64,000 nt of DNA from Leadbetterella byssophila DSM 17132 (GCF_000166395.1 NC_014655.1:2480001-2544000), one strand, 5' to 3'; shown: positions 18,936 through 27,790, counted from the stretch's first letter. Notes: a model not told the origin generated them from the letters alone. Program-made: numbers and translations.

Positions 18936-19589
18936 ATGACTATACATAAAGAAGGTACAGGAACCCTGCTGATCACTATAATCGCCCTTGCAGCTATTAA
19001 CGCTATTGCATGGTTCTATGCATCAGATCTTGTCCAAAATATTTTATGGATCTTCAGTGCCTTATTCTTTTTGATAGTCCTACAATTCTTCCGCAAACCT
19101 ACAAGAAAAACCCCAATAAACCCACAGCACATCATTGCTCCGGCTGATGGTAAAGTGGTAGTTATCGAGGAGGTTATGGAGACAGAATATTTTAATGACA
19201 AGCGTATTCAGGTGTCTATATTCATGTCACCGTTGAATGTACATATTAACTTCAATCCGCTTTCGGGGATTGTTTCTTACTTCAAATACCATCCGGGTAA
19301 ATACTTGGTAGCTTGGCATCCTAAGAGTAGTACAGATAATGAACGTACCACTATAGTGACGAAGCATGAAAACGGCACCGAGGTGTTATTTAGACAGATT
19401 GCCGGTGCCTTGGCCCGCCGCATTTGTTGGTACGTGGACAAAGGAACGGTCGTTACCCAAGGTCAAGAATTTGGCTTCATCAAATTTGGTTCAAGAATTG
19501 ATCTTTACCTTCCATTGGATGCAAAAATAAACGTGAAGATCGGCGATAAACCCGTAGGAGGTGAAACCGTCATCGCTGAACTATGCTAA
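18936..19589 (+). CDS. psd: Phosphatidylserine decarboxylase
   Basis: Pyruvoyl enzyme that decarboxylates phosphatidylserine to phosphatidylethanolamine at the inner membrane. 217 residues, the short form typical of many non-proteobacteria. Two hydrophobic segments at about residues 10-52 anchor it, followed by the catalytic domain with [14 protein letters not shown]. The self-cleavage site is the FGSR motif at residues 184-187, with cleavage expected between G185 and S186. It overlaps rnhB by 7 nt, so they form a two-gene operon. No pssA is present in the window. Confidence 0.93.
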   Translation: MTIHKEGTGTLLITIIALAAINAIAWFYASDLVQNILWIFSALFFLIVLQFFRKPTRKTPINPQHIIAPADGKVVVIEEVMETEYFNDKRIQVSIFMSPLNVHINFNPLSGIVSYFKYHPGKYLVAWHPKSSTDNERTTIVTKHENGTEVLFRQIAGALARRICWYVDKGTVVTQGQEFGFIKFGSRIDLYLPLDAKINVKIGDKPVGGETVIAELC

Positions 19590-20161
19590 GACCTTGCTAT
19601 AATTCCTCATGTATTGAAGCCGGAGTCGATGAAGCCGGCAGAGGATGTTTAGCCGGTCCGGTAGTTGCCGCCGCCGTCATTCTTCCTCCTGGTTATGAGA
19701 ATGAATGGTTGAATGATTCCAAACAGCTCAGCAAGGAGGATAGGAACCAACTCAGAACAGAGATAGAGAATATCGCTGTGGCCTTCGCCGTAGGCCAAGC
19801 TTCTCACGAAGAGATTGACAAGATAAACATATTACAGGCTAGCTTTCTAGCCATGCACAGAGCCATAGAGCAATTGAGCACTAGGCCTGACCACCTGCTC
19901 ATAGACGGAAATAGATTCTCCCCTTACCCTCTGATTCCTCATACCTGTATAGTGAAAGGCGACGCAAAGTTCATGAACATAGCTGCAGCCTCCATCCTAG
20001 CTAAAACCTATAGGGACGAGATCATGGAGATCCTTTCTCAGGAATATCCTCAATACAAATGGGAAGCCAATGCCGGCTATCCCACCATTTTTCATAGAAA
20101 AGCCATACAGGAGCACGGGTTTACCCCCTACCATCGTATGACTTTCCGGGTTAAAGTGTAG
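19583..20161 (+). CDS. rnhB: Ribonuclease HII
   Basis: Removes ribonucleotides misincorporated in DNA and RNA in RNA-DNA hybrids. 192 residues with the hallmark GVDEAGRG (residues 14-21; D16 and E17 are metal ligands), LLIDGN carrying the next acidic ligand, and [21 protein letters not shown]. The ATG lies inside the end of psd (7-nt overlap). It converges on the Dabb gene with an 11-nt overlap. Confidence 0.96.
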   Translation: MLRPCYNSSCIEAGVDEAGRGCLAGPVVAAAVILPPGYENEWLNDSKQLSKEDRNQLRTEIENIAVAFAVGQASHEEIDKINILQASFLAMHRAIEQLSTRPDHLLIDGNRFSPYPLIPHTCIVKGDAKFMNIAAASILAKTYRDEIMEILSQEYPQYKWEANAGYPTIFHRKAIQEHGFTPYHRMTFRVKV

Positions 20162-20543
20162 TGTCGTGAACTACCACTTTGGTCCAAAAATGAGAGAAAT
20201 TCTTGATGGCTTCCAGGTGAATAGGATGATTTTCATAAACCCCTACTTCCTTAAGTGAATCAAAGGTCACTATCAGGTTATAAGAAAAGGAATTATCTAC
20301 CACCGGTCTAGGGTTCGTAGCTGCCGGTCTACCGTAATTCAGGGTCTTTATTTCAGGTATCTTCCTCAGCTCTTCAAAAAAGGCCACAAAATCTTCCACT
20401 TCCTTTTCTGTCAAATCTTCCCTCAACCAGAAAAGTACATAATGTAAAACACCTCCTAAGGATGCTTCATTTTTTGGAGCTCCACAAGCCGTTAGAAGAC
20501 CTCTTGAAAGGGCCAAACCGCCCACGAAATCGCGTCTATTCAT
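20151..20543 (-). CDS. Dabb-domain lipoprotein (stress-responsive alpha/beta-barrel)
   Basis: 130 residues. The N terminus [20 protein letters not shown] combines a twin-arginine motif with a lipobox ending at Cys20, suggesting Tat export and lipidation. The rest is one Dabb domain ([26 protein letters not shown], then [27 protein letters not shown]), a ferredoxin-like dimeric fold usually found in cytoplasmic proteins. Biochemical role unknown. It converges with rnhB and is divergent from the DUF1080 gene. Confidence 0.85.
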   Translation of the reverse strand: MNRRDFVGGLALSRGLLTACGAPKNEASLGGVLHYVLFWLREDLTEKEVEDFVAFFEELRKIPEIKTLNYGRPAATNPRPVVDNSFSYNLIVTFDSLKEVGVYENHPIHLEAIKNFSHFWTKVVVHDTTL

Positions 20544-20629
20544 AGCTAATATTTGGTTTCTAAAAGGAAAGATAAGAAGATTTTCAGCATTTCGTAGTAT
20601 TTTTAAAGCTGCTATTAAAATTATTCCTA

Positions 20630-21463
20630 ATGAAAAAGATTCTAATTCTCCTTTTCTTATCTACCGCTGTATTTGCGCAAATTCCAAAGAAAGACTGGAA
20701 GCCTTTGTTTAACGGTAAGGATTTGAAAGATTGGGATATCAAAATCAGAGGTTTCGAACTGAATGATAATTATGCCAATACCTTCTCTGTGAAGAATAAA
20801 AAGATTGTAGTGAACTATGATGGCTATGACGAGTTCAAACAAAGATACGGCCACCTTTTTTATAAGACTCCCTATTCCTATTATAGAATCAAAGTAGAGT
20901 ACAGGTTTATAGGAGAACAAGCCAAAGGCGGAGAGGGATGGGCGTTCCGTAACAGTGGGATCATGGTGCATGGCCAACCGGCCAATACCATGCTGAAAGA
21001 TCAGGATTTCCCTATTTCCATTGAGGTGCAATTATTAGGTGGCAAAGACGCCGAAAGAACTACTTGTAACCTTTGTACGCCAGGAACAAATGTTGTTTAT
21101 GATGGTAAACTAGACACTCGCCATTGCATCAACTCCACCTCTTCTACTTATTATGGGGACCAATGGGTTACCGCAGAAGTGGAAGTCCTTGGAGATTCAC
21201 TCATTCGCCATTATGTAAACGGTGAAAAAGTAATGGAATATGAAAAACCTCAAATAGGTGGAGGGAACGTAGATCCATTTGATCCAAAAGTAAAGATTGA
21301 CGGTATGCTCCTAAAAGAAGGAACCATCTCTCTTCAAAGCGAAAGTCATCCCGTAGAATTTAGAAAAGTAGAACTTTTAAACTTGAAAGGATGTATGGAT
21401 CCAAAAGCCAAAAACTACAGATCCTACTTCGTAAAAGAAGATAATTCTACCTGTCGATATTAA
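20630..21463 (+). CDS. Secreted DUF1080 (3-keto-disaccharide hydrolase-like) protein
   Basis: 277 residues with a signal peptide (MKKILILLFLSTAVFAQ). The domain begins KDWKPLFNGKDLKDWDIKIRG, the standard opening of DUF1080, a concanavalin/LamG-like fold that includes 3-keto-glycoside hydrolases. The SGIMVHGQPANTM and SIEVQLLGG segments follow, and the protein ends in a cysteine-containing tail (MDPKAKNYRSYFVKEDNSTC). Probably acts in the periplasm or outside the cell on oxidised sugars, by family knowledge only. Its 3' end overlaps the convergent SulP gene by 17 nt. Confidence 0.88.
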   Translation: MKKILILLFLSTAVFAQIPKKDWKPLFNGKDLKDWDIKIRGFELNDNYANTFSVKNKKIVVNYDGYDEFKQRYGHLFYKTPYSYYRIKVEYRFIGEQAKGGEGWAFRNSGIMVHGQPANTMLKDQDFPISIEVQLLGGKDAERTTCNLCTPGTNVVYDGKLDTRHCINSTSSTYYGDQWVTAEVEVLGDSLIRHYVNGEKVMEYEKPQIGGGNVDPFDPKVKIDGMLLKEGTISLQSESHPVEFRKVELLNLKGCMDPKAKNYRSYFVKEDNSTCRY

Positions 21464-23363
21464 GATTTAACCATTCCAAAGACTGATCAAAGGTCTTAAA
21501 CACGCGATCTCGAGGAACAGCATTAGGTATGAGCTCCAAGCGCTCTAACATATATCTAGGCTGTTCCTTTAATCCAATCAGCAATACTGTTTTTTTGCGC
21601 CGTTTTAAGTCGGCAAGAATATCCTCCAAAGCATACAATCCGCTTTGGTCTATATAAGGAACTCTATCCATACGAATAATCACGTACTGAGCATCATTGG
21701 GTATTTGACTATACAATAACTTTAAGTCATTCGTATACCCAAAGAAGATAGGCCCTTCCAGTCGCTTCACATGCACATGGTGCATGACCTCAGAACTTAA
21801 TCCTGTTTCATCATCCCAGGGAAGCGTATTCCCCATTTCATCAAGACGCTGCACATTTGATTTCTCTGAGGAGATCTCTCCCATCTTCTTCATGAAGATC
21901 AGAGCGGAAATGATCAAACCTGCCCCTACAGCTATCACCAAATCCCAGAAAACAGTCAGTAACATGACTACAAACATGACAAACACATCCCCTATTGGCA
22001 TCTTCTTCACTGCCTTGAGCCCTTTGTAATCCATGATACCTATACCCACGGTGATTAATACCCCGGACAGAACGGAATAAGGTATTTTCGAAGCCAAAGG
22101 TGCAAGAAACAAGACTATCATCAGAAGCAACAGAGAAGCTACAAGGCCTGAGATCCGTGTTTCTCCTCCCGTCTTCATATTTAATAAGGTCCTGATGGTG
22201 GCACTAGATCCCGGAATCCCCCCGAATAATGCAGACATACTATTTCCTACCCCTTGGGATATCAATTCCTGAGAAGGATTATGCCGCTTCTGGGTCATGT
22301 TATCTACTATAACTGAAGTCAGAAGAGAGTCTATACTCCCTAACATGGCCAAGGAAAAGATAGCCAAAAGATGTGGACGAATGGCCGGAAAGCTGAAATC
22401 TGTAAATATCCCCGATTGGAATTCAGGGAATCCCTGGGGTACCGTAGAGATGGTATTGAGCTTTGCTCCGGAGAGGATGGCAATGAACGTAACTACCACA
22501 AGTGCAACCAGAGTATTAGGCAAACTGGAAGCTATCTGTTTCAAAGCCTTAAAGACACTCCATTTGTCTGGTAAGAAATTCACCAGCCTCCTGAATCCGT
22601 AGATAACCAGCACCGTCAAACTCACAAACAGGAATTCTATGTAATTGACATTAGCAAGCCCCCGATCTAAATGTTTAATCACACCCCAGGTGGATTTCAC
22701 CTGAGCCTTAGAAATATATTTGGCCTCCAAGATGATCTCCTGTTCAGTAATTTGCTTAGCTTTTCTGACCTTATCCTCTATTAGCGCCAGATCTTCCTTA
22801 GTTAAGGTTTCAGCTGACTTAAGCTCCTGAAAAATCTGCCCCATCAACTTAGATTCTGCTAAAACCCTGTTCTTCTGAATCATGACAGGATCATTTTCCG
22901 CCACATATCCTAAGAGGGGGAACAATTGGGTCAAGATAATAATCACTCCAATACCCGTCATAAAGCCTGAGATCACGGGGTACGGAATGTATTTCATGTA
23001 CTTTCCAAAGCCTATAACCCCTAATAGTATTTGAAGCAGACCGGCCATAAAGAAAACAAACAAAATGGAGGGTAAGGCTTTTTCCAAGTTTCCATCAAAA
23101 CTTTGAATCACTTGAGAGATAACCACCACAGATACAGCCGTCATAGGCGCCGTAGGTCCACTGATCTGCTGCTGAGTGGAACATAATAAGGAAGCAAAGA
23201 ATCCAATGAGGATGGCACCATAAAGTCCTGCTGCTGCACCTAAGCCACTTTGTTCTCCAAATGCTAAAGCTAGAGGCAATGCTACAATACCTGCTGTAAT
23301 TCCACCAAAAAAGTCGCCTTTTAGATTATCGAAATGCACGTATTTTCCCTGTTGAGATCTCAT
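21447..23363 (-). CDS. SulP-family anion transporter with STAS domain
   Basis: 638 residues from the ATG at 23363; the longer form would need a TTG start at 23393, so I use the ATG, which gives MRSQQGKYVHFDNLKGDF, the usual SulP N terminus. Membrane core up to about residue 490, including the SGPTAPMTA and STIR/GNSMSALFGGIPGSSA signatures, then a cytoplasmic STAS domain (about 515-630, with DQSGLYALEDIL). Substrate could be sulfate, bicarbonate or another anion; no carbonic anhydrase is fused. Unusual is a charged helical stretch at about residues 160-235 between two membrane segments, longer than in typical members. Confidence 0.9.
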   Translation of the reverse strand: MRSQQGKYVHFDNLKGDFFGGITAGIVALPLALAFGEQSGLGAAAGLYGAILIGFFASLLCSTQQQISGPTAPMTAVSVVVISQVIQSFDGNLEKALPSILFVFFMAGLLQILLGVIGFGKYMKYIPYPVISGFMTGIGVIIILTQLFPLLGYVAENDPVMIQKNRVLAESKLMGQIFQELKSAETLTKEDLALIEDKVRKAKQITEQEIILEAKYISKAQVKSTWGVIKHLDRGLANVNYIEFLFVSLTVLVIYGFRRLVNFLPDKWSVFKALKQIASSLPNTLVALVVVTFIAILSGAKLNTISTVPQGFPEFQSGIFTDFSFPAIRPHLLAIFSLAMLGSIDSLLTSVIVDNMTQKRHNPSQELISQGVGNSMSALFGGIPGSSATIRTLLNMKTGGETRISGLVASLLLLMIVLFLAPLASKIPYSVLSGVLITVGIGIMDYKGLKAVKKMPIGDVFVMFVVMLLTVFWDLVIAVGAGLIISALIFMKKMGEISSEKSNVQRLDEMGNTLPWDDETGLSSEVMHHVHVKRLEGPIFFGYTNDLKLLYSQIPNDAQYVIIRMDRVPYIDQSGLYALEDILADLKRRKKTVLLIGLKEQPRYMLERLELIPNAVPRDRVFKTFDQSLEWLNLNIDR

Positions 23364-23462
23364 CCAAGATTTTAGTTTTAGGCTTCCCCCCAATTTACAC
23401 CTTTTTTGTGGTTTTTTTGATATAAAAAACGGCTATATTTACCCAAAAGAGACCTTAAATAA

Positions 23463-24950
23463 ATGAAAGTAATAGCCGCCATAGATCAAGGCACCACCAG
23501 CACCCGTTGTATCTTCGTAGACCGAAAAGGGGAGATCATCTCTGTAGGACAAAAGGAACACAAACAAATCTTCCCAAAGCCGGGCTGGGTGGAACATGAT
23601 CCCATTGAAATTGCACAGAATACATTGGAAGTCATCGCCAGAGCCAGAATCCAGAAGCAGATCCAACTGAACCAAATCGTAGCTTGCGGAATTACTAACC
23701 AGAGGGAAACCACTGTTATTTGGAACAAAAAAACAGGAAAACCATACTATAATGCTATCGTTTGGCAAGATACTAGAGTAGCAGAGAGAGCAGATGCCCT
23801 TGAGAAGGAAATTGGCTCAGAATACTTCCGTAAAAAAACAGGCCTACCTATCACCACCTATTTCAGCAGCTTGAAGATTCAATGGCTACTAGAAAATGTG
23901 CCGGGTCTACGCCAGGATGCAGAGGAGGGTTTAGCCCTCTTTGGTAACATGGACACCTTCACCGTCTGGCACCTTACAGGCGGTAAACTTCATATTACGG
24001 ATGTAACAAATGCTTCCAGGACTCAATTGATGAATCTGGAAACACTAGATTGGGACGAGGAAATCCTACAAAAACTGAATATCCCCAAAAGTATTCTTCC
24101 GGAAATAAGATCCAGCTCAGAGGTATACGGAGATATCAGTGCGGAGCCATTAGCCGGAGTACCTTTAGCCGGAATTCTGGGAGACCAACAAGCGGCACTG
24201 GTGGGTCAAACCTGTTTTGAAGCTGGAGAAGCAAAGAACACCTATGGCACAGGGTGCTTTATGCTTCTAAATACCGGCACAAAAATAGTGCACTCAAAAC
24301 ATGGACTTTTGACCACTGTAGCTTATAAACTGGGAGAGTCAGAAGTACAATATGCCCTCGAAGGATCCGTGGCGGTAACAGGTTCCCTGGTTCAATGGGT
24401 CAGAGATAACCTAGGTATAATTAAAGAAAGTAGAGACATTGAAGCATTAGCCGCTAGCGTAGAAGATAATGGTGGAGCATACTTTGTCCCCGCTTTCTCC
24501 GGTTTGTATGCCCCTTACTGGGAATCCTCTGCTAGAGGCATCATAGCGGGATTAACCCGATTTGTATCTAAGGGACATATTGCCAGAGCGGTTCTAGAAG
24601 CCACCGCCTATCAAACCCTAGATGTACTTCAAGCCATGGAGAAAGATGCCGGTCTACCTCTTAGCACCTTAAAAGTAGATGGAGGCATGGTAGTAAATGA
24701 ATTACTCATGCAGTTCCAGGCTGATATGCTGGAGGTTCCGGTGATCAGACCCAAGATGATTGAAACCACGGCTTTAGGAGCAGCCTATGCCGCAGGTTTA
24801 GCTACGGGGTATTGGGCCACTCTTGAAGATCTGAAAGCCAACTGGGGCGAAGATAAAAGATGGAATCCTCAAATGGACGCACAGAAGCGTTTGGAACATC
24901 AGAAGGGATGGAAGAAAGCCATAGAAAGAGCCAGAAACTGGATGGATTAA
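23463..24950 (+). CDS. glpK: Glycerol kinase
   Basis: Phosphorylates glycerol with ATP to sn-glycerol 3-phosphate; FGGY-family kinase, cytoplasmic. 495 residues, normal length. The N-terminal nucleotide-binding motif [12 protein letters not shown], the glycerol-site [13 protein letters not shown] and NAIVWQDTR, and the C-terminal [19 protein letters not shown] segment with [14 protein letters not shown] are all present. No glpF or glpD is adjacent; the following gene is an MFS exporter with its own promoter. A near-consensus -7 element (TATATTTA, 23434-23441) precedes it. Confidence 0.97.
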   Translation: MKVIAAIDQGTTSTRCIFVDRKGEIISVGQKEHKQIFPKPGWVEHDPIEIAQNTLEVIARARIQKQIQLNQIVACGITNQRETTVIWNKKTGKPYYNAIVWQDTRVAERADALEKEIGSEYFRKKTGLPITTYFSSLKIQWLLENVPGLRQDAEEGLALFGNMDTFTVWHLTGGKLHITDVTNASRTQLMNLETLDWDEEILQKLNIPKSILPEIRSSSEVYGDISAEPLAGVPLAGILGDQQAALVGQTCFEAGEAKNTYGTGCFMLLNTGTKIVHSKHGLLTTVAYKLGESEVQYALEGSVAVTGSLVQWVRDNLGIIKESRDIEALAASVEDNGGAYFVPAFSGLYAPYWESSARGIIAGLTRFVSKGHIARAVLEATAYQTLDVLQAMEKDAGLPLSTLKVDGGMVVNELLMQFQADMLEVPVIRPKMIETTALGAAYAAGLATGYWATLEDLKANWGEDKRWNPQMDAQKRLEHQKGWKKAIERARNWMD

Positions 24951-24992
24951 TTTTTTTACCGCTAACATTTTAAGGGAAACCTTCTCCTATTG

Positions 24993-25000
24993 TACCTTTG
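24993..25000 (+). promoter_or_regulatory. -7 element immediately upstream of the MFS gene
   Basis: TACCTTTG, an exact TAnnTTTG match, ends 7 nt before the ATG at 25008. The predicted transcript start is therefore within about 3 nt of the start codon. No exact TTTG at -33 (ATTTTAAG is the nearest sequence). Confidence 0.55.
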
Positions 25001-25007
25001 GCGTCTT

Positions 25008-26225
25008 ATGAAAAAAGCAGGACTCGCATTTATACTTGTTACAGTCTTAATAGACGTCATTGGTATAGGATTGATCATCCCTATTATGCCAGCTCTATAC
25101 CAGGAGTTGACCGGTGGAACCATCTCGGAATCATCTACCTACTCGGCCTATCTTGTATTTGCGTATTCTTTAATGCAATTCATCTTCTCTCCTATAATTG
25201 GGGGATTAAGTGACCAATATGGCCGAAGACCCATACTCCTTCTCTCTCTATTTGGCTTCGGACTGAATTACCTTTTTATGGCCCTAGCGCCTTCACTGGT
25301 ATGGCTGTTTGTGGGGAGAATTATTTCCGGAATTACTGGAGCAAGCTTTGCTACGGCTAATGCCTATATCGCAGACATCAGTTCGCCGGAAAAACGGGCT
25401 CAAAATTTCGGATTAGTGGGAGCCATGTTTGGAATAGGTTTTATCATAGGACCTGCCCTAGGGGGACTTTTAGGAGAACTCGGAACCAGAGTACCTTTTT
25501 ACGTTGCAGGGGCGCTTTCACTAGCTAACTGGCTATACGGATATTTCTTCCTACCGGAATCATTAGTCGAGGAGAAAAGAAGAAAATTTGATTTTTCCAG
25601 ATCAAATCCTCTAGGCAGTGTGATGAACCTGAAGAAAAACAAATTTGTATTTGCATTGGTGACCGCTTTATTCCTGGTATATGTTTCCGGATTCGCTGTT
25701 CAAGGGACCTGGGCATTCTATACTATTGAAAAGTTTCATTGGAGTGAAGCACAAATAGGAATTTCACTGGCCGTCCTAGGCCTTTTAGGAGCAATAGTTC
25801 AAGGCGGTCTCATTAGATATGCCATTCCTAAGTTTGGAGCAGAGAAAGCCCTTTTTCTGGGATTAGCTTGTAATATGATTGGCCAACTAGGTTTTGGTTT
25901 GGTAGCAGACGGATGGATGCTGTATGCAGCAATGGCCATACACGCTATCAGCGGATTAGCTAACCCTGCCTTCCAAGGCATCATAACTGCTAAAGTAGCT
26001 CCTAACGAACAAGGGGAACTTCAAGGCGGTTTAACGAGTTTAATGAGTATAGCGGCTATTGTGGGGCAGCCTTTGATGTTAGGCTTGTTCCGCATGTTTA
26101 CGAAGGAAGATGCACCCGTGTACTTTCCAGGTATGCCGTTTTTAGTTGGGGCTGTACTGAGTGCTGCAAGTATTATTTTAACTTTGCGAATAATCTCTAG
26201 GAAAAATTTTGCAAATGAGAATTAA
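25008..26225 (+). CDS. MFS transporter, TCR/Tet-like drug efflux type
   Basis: 405 residues from the ATG at 25008; an upstream TTG at 24990 would include the promoter and is rejected. Twelve hydrophobic segments. The MFS motif A between helices 2 and 3 reads GGLSDQYGRRPILL, and the antiporter-type helix 5 sequence GAMFGIGFIIGPALGGLLGE is clear, as in TetA-like proton-driven efflux pumps. Substrate cannot be predicted; family members export tetracycline or other small compounds. It stands alone between glpK and tRNA-Trp. Confidence 0.9.
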   Translation: MKKAGLAFILVTVLIDVIGIGLIIPIMPALYQELTGGTISESSTYSAYLVFAYSLMQFIFSPIIGGLSDQYGRRPILLLSLFGFGLNYLFMALAPSLVWLFVGRIISGITGASFATANAYIADISSPEKRAQNFGLVGAMFGIGFIIGPALGGLLGELGTRVPFYVAGALSLANWLYGYFFLPESLVEEKRRKFDFSRSNPLGSVMNLKKNKFVFALVTALFLVYVSGFAVQGTWAFYTIEKFHWSEAQIGISLAVLGLLGAIVQGGLIRYAIPKFGAEKALFLGLACNMIGQLGFGLVADGWMLYAAMAIHAISGLANPAFQGIITAKVAPNEQGELQGGLTSLMSIAAIVGQPLMLGLFRMFTKEDAPVYFPGMPFLVGAVLSAASIILTLRIISRKNFANEN

Positions 26226-26239
26226 TATGACTACATTTG
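26208..26239 (+). promoter_or_regulatory. Promoter of the tRNA-Trp-secE-nusG unit
   Basis: TTTG at 26208-26211, 20-nt spacer, TACATTTG at 26232-26239: a full match to the Bacteroidota -33/-7 consensus. It overlaps the end of the MFS gene and lies 19 nt upstream of the tRNA 5' end, a typical stable-RNA promoter arrangement. Confidence 0.8.
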
Positions 26240-26258
26240 CACCCCGATTTAATCACAA

Positions 26259-26329
26259 ACAGGTATAGTTTAAAGGTAGAACTGCGGTCTCCAAAACCGT
26301 CGGTCTGGGTTCGAGTCCTAGTACCTGTG
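26259..26329 (+). tRNA. tRNA-Trp (anticodon CCA)
   Basis: Folds as a cloverleaf: 7-bp acceptor stem ACAGGTA / TACCTGT, D stem GTTT/GAAC, anticodon stem GCGGT/ACCGT around loop CTCCAAA giving anticodon CCA, T stem CTGGG/CCTAG around TTCGAGT, and discriminator base G as expected for tryptophan. The 3' CCA is not encoded. It lies directly upstream of secE, the common bacterial position for trpT. Confidence 0.95.
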
Positions 26330-26358
26330 CTAATGGCGAAAGCCTTAACAAGAATACT

Positions 26359-26550
26359 ATGAATAATGTTATTCAATTCTTTAAAGACTCTTGGCACGAG
26401 ATTACAAGTGAAGTAACGTGGCCGGAATGGAGCTCCTTGCAATCAAGCGCTACGCTTGTTTTGGTAGCCTCTATTATCTTCGCCCTAGTGGTGGGAGGTA
26501 TAGACTTCATTATCACCAATGCTCTGGAATTTTTGCTTGAGTCTATCTAA
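26359..26550 (+). CDS. secE: Preprotein translocase subunit SecE
   Basis: Essential inner-membrane partner of SecY in the Sec translocon. 63 residues, the short single-helix form: an amphipathic N-terminal helix with the conserved FKDSWHEITSEVTWPEWSSL segment, then one membrane helix (about residues 31-53). It lies between tRNA-Trp and nusG, its usual place. Confidence 0.95.
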   Translation: MNNVIQFFKDSWHEITSEVTWPEWSSLQSSATLVLVASIIFALVVGGIDFIITNALEFLLESI

Positions 26551-26562
26551 TAAAATCATCAT

Positions 26563-27117
26563 ATGAGTGAATTTAACTGGTATGTGGTGAGAGCTGTTTC
26601 GCAGCAAGAAAAAAAGATAAAAAACTACATCGAAAATGAAGCAGCAAGAAGAAAGCTTACTGATTTCATTCCAGAGGTTCTTATCCCCACAGAAAAGATC
26701 ATAGAAGTTAGAAACGGAAAGAAGAGGGTTCGTGAAAAGAACTTTTTTCCGGGTTATATATTAGTGAATGCTGACCTGAATAACGGTGAGGTATTACACT
26801 TGATTAAAAGTATTCCTGGTGTTATAGGTTTCTTAGGAAAGAACGGTGGAGCTTCCATTGAACCGGAACCTTTACGTCAATCTGAAGTAAATCGTATCTT
26901 AGGTGTACAAGATGCACCACAAGAAGAAGCTATAGACGCAGGCGTATCTTTCGTAACCGGAGAAACCGTGAAAGTTATAGATGGACCATTCAATGGTTTC
27001 GAAGGAACTGTAGAAGAAATCTTCGACGAGAAGAAAAAATTAAGCGTAAGTGTAAAAATCTTCGGAAGAAGCACTCCTGTAGAGTTAGGTTACTTACAAG
27101 TAGAGAAACTACAATAA
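26563..27117 (+). CDS. nusG: Transcription termination/antitermination factor NusG
   Basis: Binds RNA polymerase and couples it to Rho or to the ribosome. 184 residues: N-terminal NGN domain (beginning FNWYVVRAVSQQEKKIKNYI, with FFPGYILV and IPGVIGFLG) and C-terminal KOW domain (VKVIDGPFNGFEGTVEEI, residues about 128-184). It starts 12 nt after secE. Unusually, it is followed by an intrinsic terminator and unrelated genes instead of rplK-rplA-rplJ-rplL-rpoBC. Confidence 0.97.
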   Translation: MSEFNWYVVRAVSQQEKKIKNYIENEAARRKLTDFIPEVLIPTEKIIEVRNGKKRVREKNFFPGYILVNADLNNGEVLHLIKSIPGVIGFLGKNGGASIEPEPLRQSEVNRILGVQDAPQEEAIDAGVSFVTGETVKVIDGPFNGFEGTVEEIFDEKKKLSVSVKIFGRSTPVELGYLQVEKLQ

Positions 27118-27137
27118 TCTTTTATAAATTATAATAG

Positions 27138-27169
27138 AAAGCCGTCAGGGTAACCCGACGGCTTTTTTA
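27138..27169 (+). terminator. Intrinsic terminator after nusG
   Basis: Stem AAGCCGTC / GACGGCTT with an inner GGG/CCC pair around a TAA loop, followed by a run of T (TTTTTTAT). Starts about 20 nt past the nusG stop and ends the tRNA-Trp-secE-nusG transcript. Confidence 0.92.
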
Positions 27170-27326
27170 TTGCTTAATATCCTCCTTTTCTGCCACTTAA
27201 CTTTTCTTAACATATTTTTTATATAGTCCATGCAACGTTTACATGCCTTTTTCCGTCTATAAATTAAAGCTGTAAACAAGTTTTCAGCCATTCAGAACAA
27301 AAATCTGACCATTCAAATAGAATCGC

Positions 27327-27357
27327 TTTCCAGTTAAGAATATCAGATCTAATTTTG
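27327..27357 (+). promoter_or_regulatory. Promoter for the small exported protein gene
   Basis: TTTC at 27327-27330 (one mismatch to TTTG), 19-nt spacer, TAATTTTG at 27350-27357 (exact TAnnTTTG). It gives a leader of about 28 nt to the ATG at 27391. The preceding 150 bases after the nusG terminator are AT-rich and show nothing else I can support. Confidence 0.6.
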
Positions 27358-27390
27358 AATCAGAAAAAGCAACAAAAATTACTTAAAATT

Positions 27391-27750
27391 ATGAAAAAGC
27401 TATTTAAAACCTTCGCCGTATTGGCGCTATGTACTTCATTCGCCTTCGCTAATGTTAAGCCTGCATCTTTTAAAGTTGGAATGTACAATGTACAAAACAC
27501 TCACACTTTAAAAGTATTCGTTGAGAAGAAAACTTCTGACGCTTTATTACTTGAAGTAAAAGACAGCAAAGGAGCAGTTCTACAATCAGAGAAATTAGGA
27601 AAAAATAAGAGCCAGATGGGTGTAGCACTAGACTTGTCTAGCTTGCCTTCGGGAGATTATACTTTGCATATTTCGGATAAAAACTCTACGTATGTTAAAG
27701 ACATCCGTTTAGAGAAAGAGCAAAAAGAAGAGTTAAAAATTGTTATTTAG
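27391..27750 (+). CDS. Small exported protein of unknown function
   Basis: 119 residues from the ATG at 27391; the TTG at 27355 is rejected because it overlaps the -7 element and the ATG gives a clean signal peptide (MKKLFKTFAVLALCTSFAFA). The mature part of about 98 residues is a single predicted beta-sandwich with the pattern LPSGDYTLHISDKNSTYVKDIRLE, resembling the fold of type IX sorting or DUF3244-type domains, but no partner domain is present. Probably periplasmic or surface. Its own promoter and downstream hairpin make it a single-gene unit. Confidence 0.8.
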   Translation: MKKLFKTFAVLALCTSFAFANVKPASFKVGMYNVQNTHTLKVFVEKKTSDALLLEVKDSKGAVLQSEKLGKNKSQMGVALDLSSLPSGDYTLHISDKNSTYVKDIRLEKEQKEELKIVI

Positions 27751-27760
27751 TTAGAAATGA

Positions 27761-27789
27761 ACAGGACCGGCTACTGGCCGGTCCCCTGT
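27761..27789. terminator. Hairpin between convergent genes, likely terminator
   Basis: Perfect stem GGACCGG (27764-27770) / CCGGTCC (27778-27784), extended outward by ACA/TGT with a one-base bulge. It lies between the convergent 27391 gene and gldG and may serve both strands, but the flanking T tracts are weak (TTTC on plus, TGTTCATTTC on minus). Confidence 0.6.
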
Positions 27790-27790
27790 T

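Noticed and set aside
18897-18947. Longer N terminus for the membrane/TPR protein (start at 18947)
   Set aside because: It would overlap the divergent psd start and promoter; ATG at 18896 gives a natural N terminus before the first helix.
23434-23441. TATATTTA as glpK promoter
   Set aside because: One mismatch at the conserved final G and no TTTG at proper spacing; mentioned with glpK but not listed as a separate feature.
24990-25007. Earlier TTG start for the MFS exporter
   Set aside because: The extra codons are the TACCTTTG promoter element itself; the ATG at 25008 starts a normal N terminus.
27355-27390. TTG start for the small exported protein
   Set aside because: Overlaps the -7 element; the ATG at 27391 gives a proper signal peptide.
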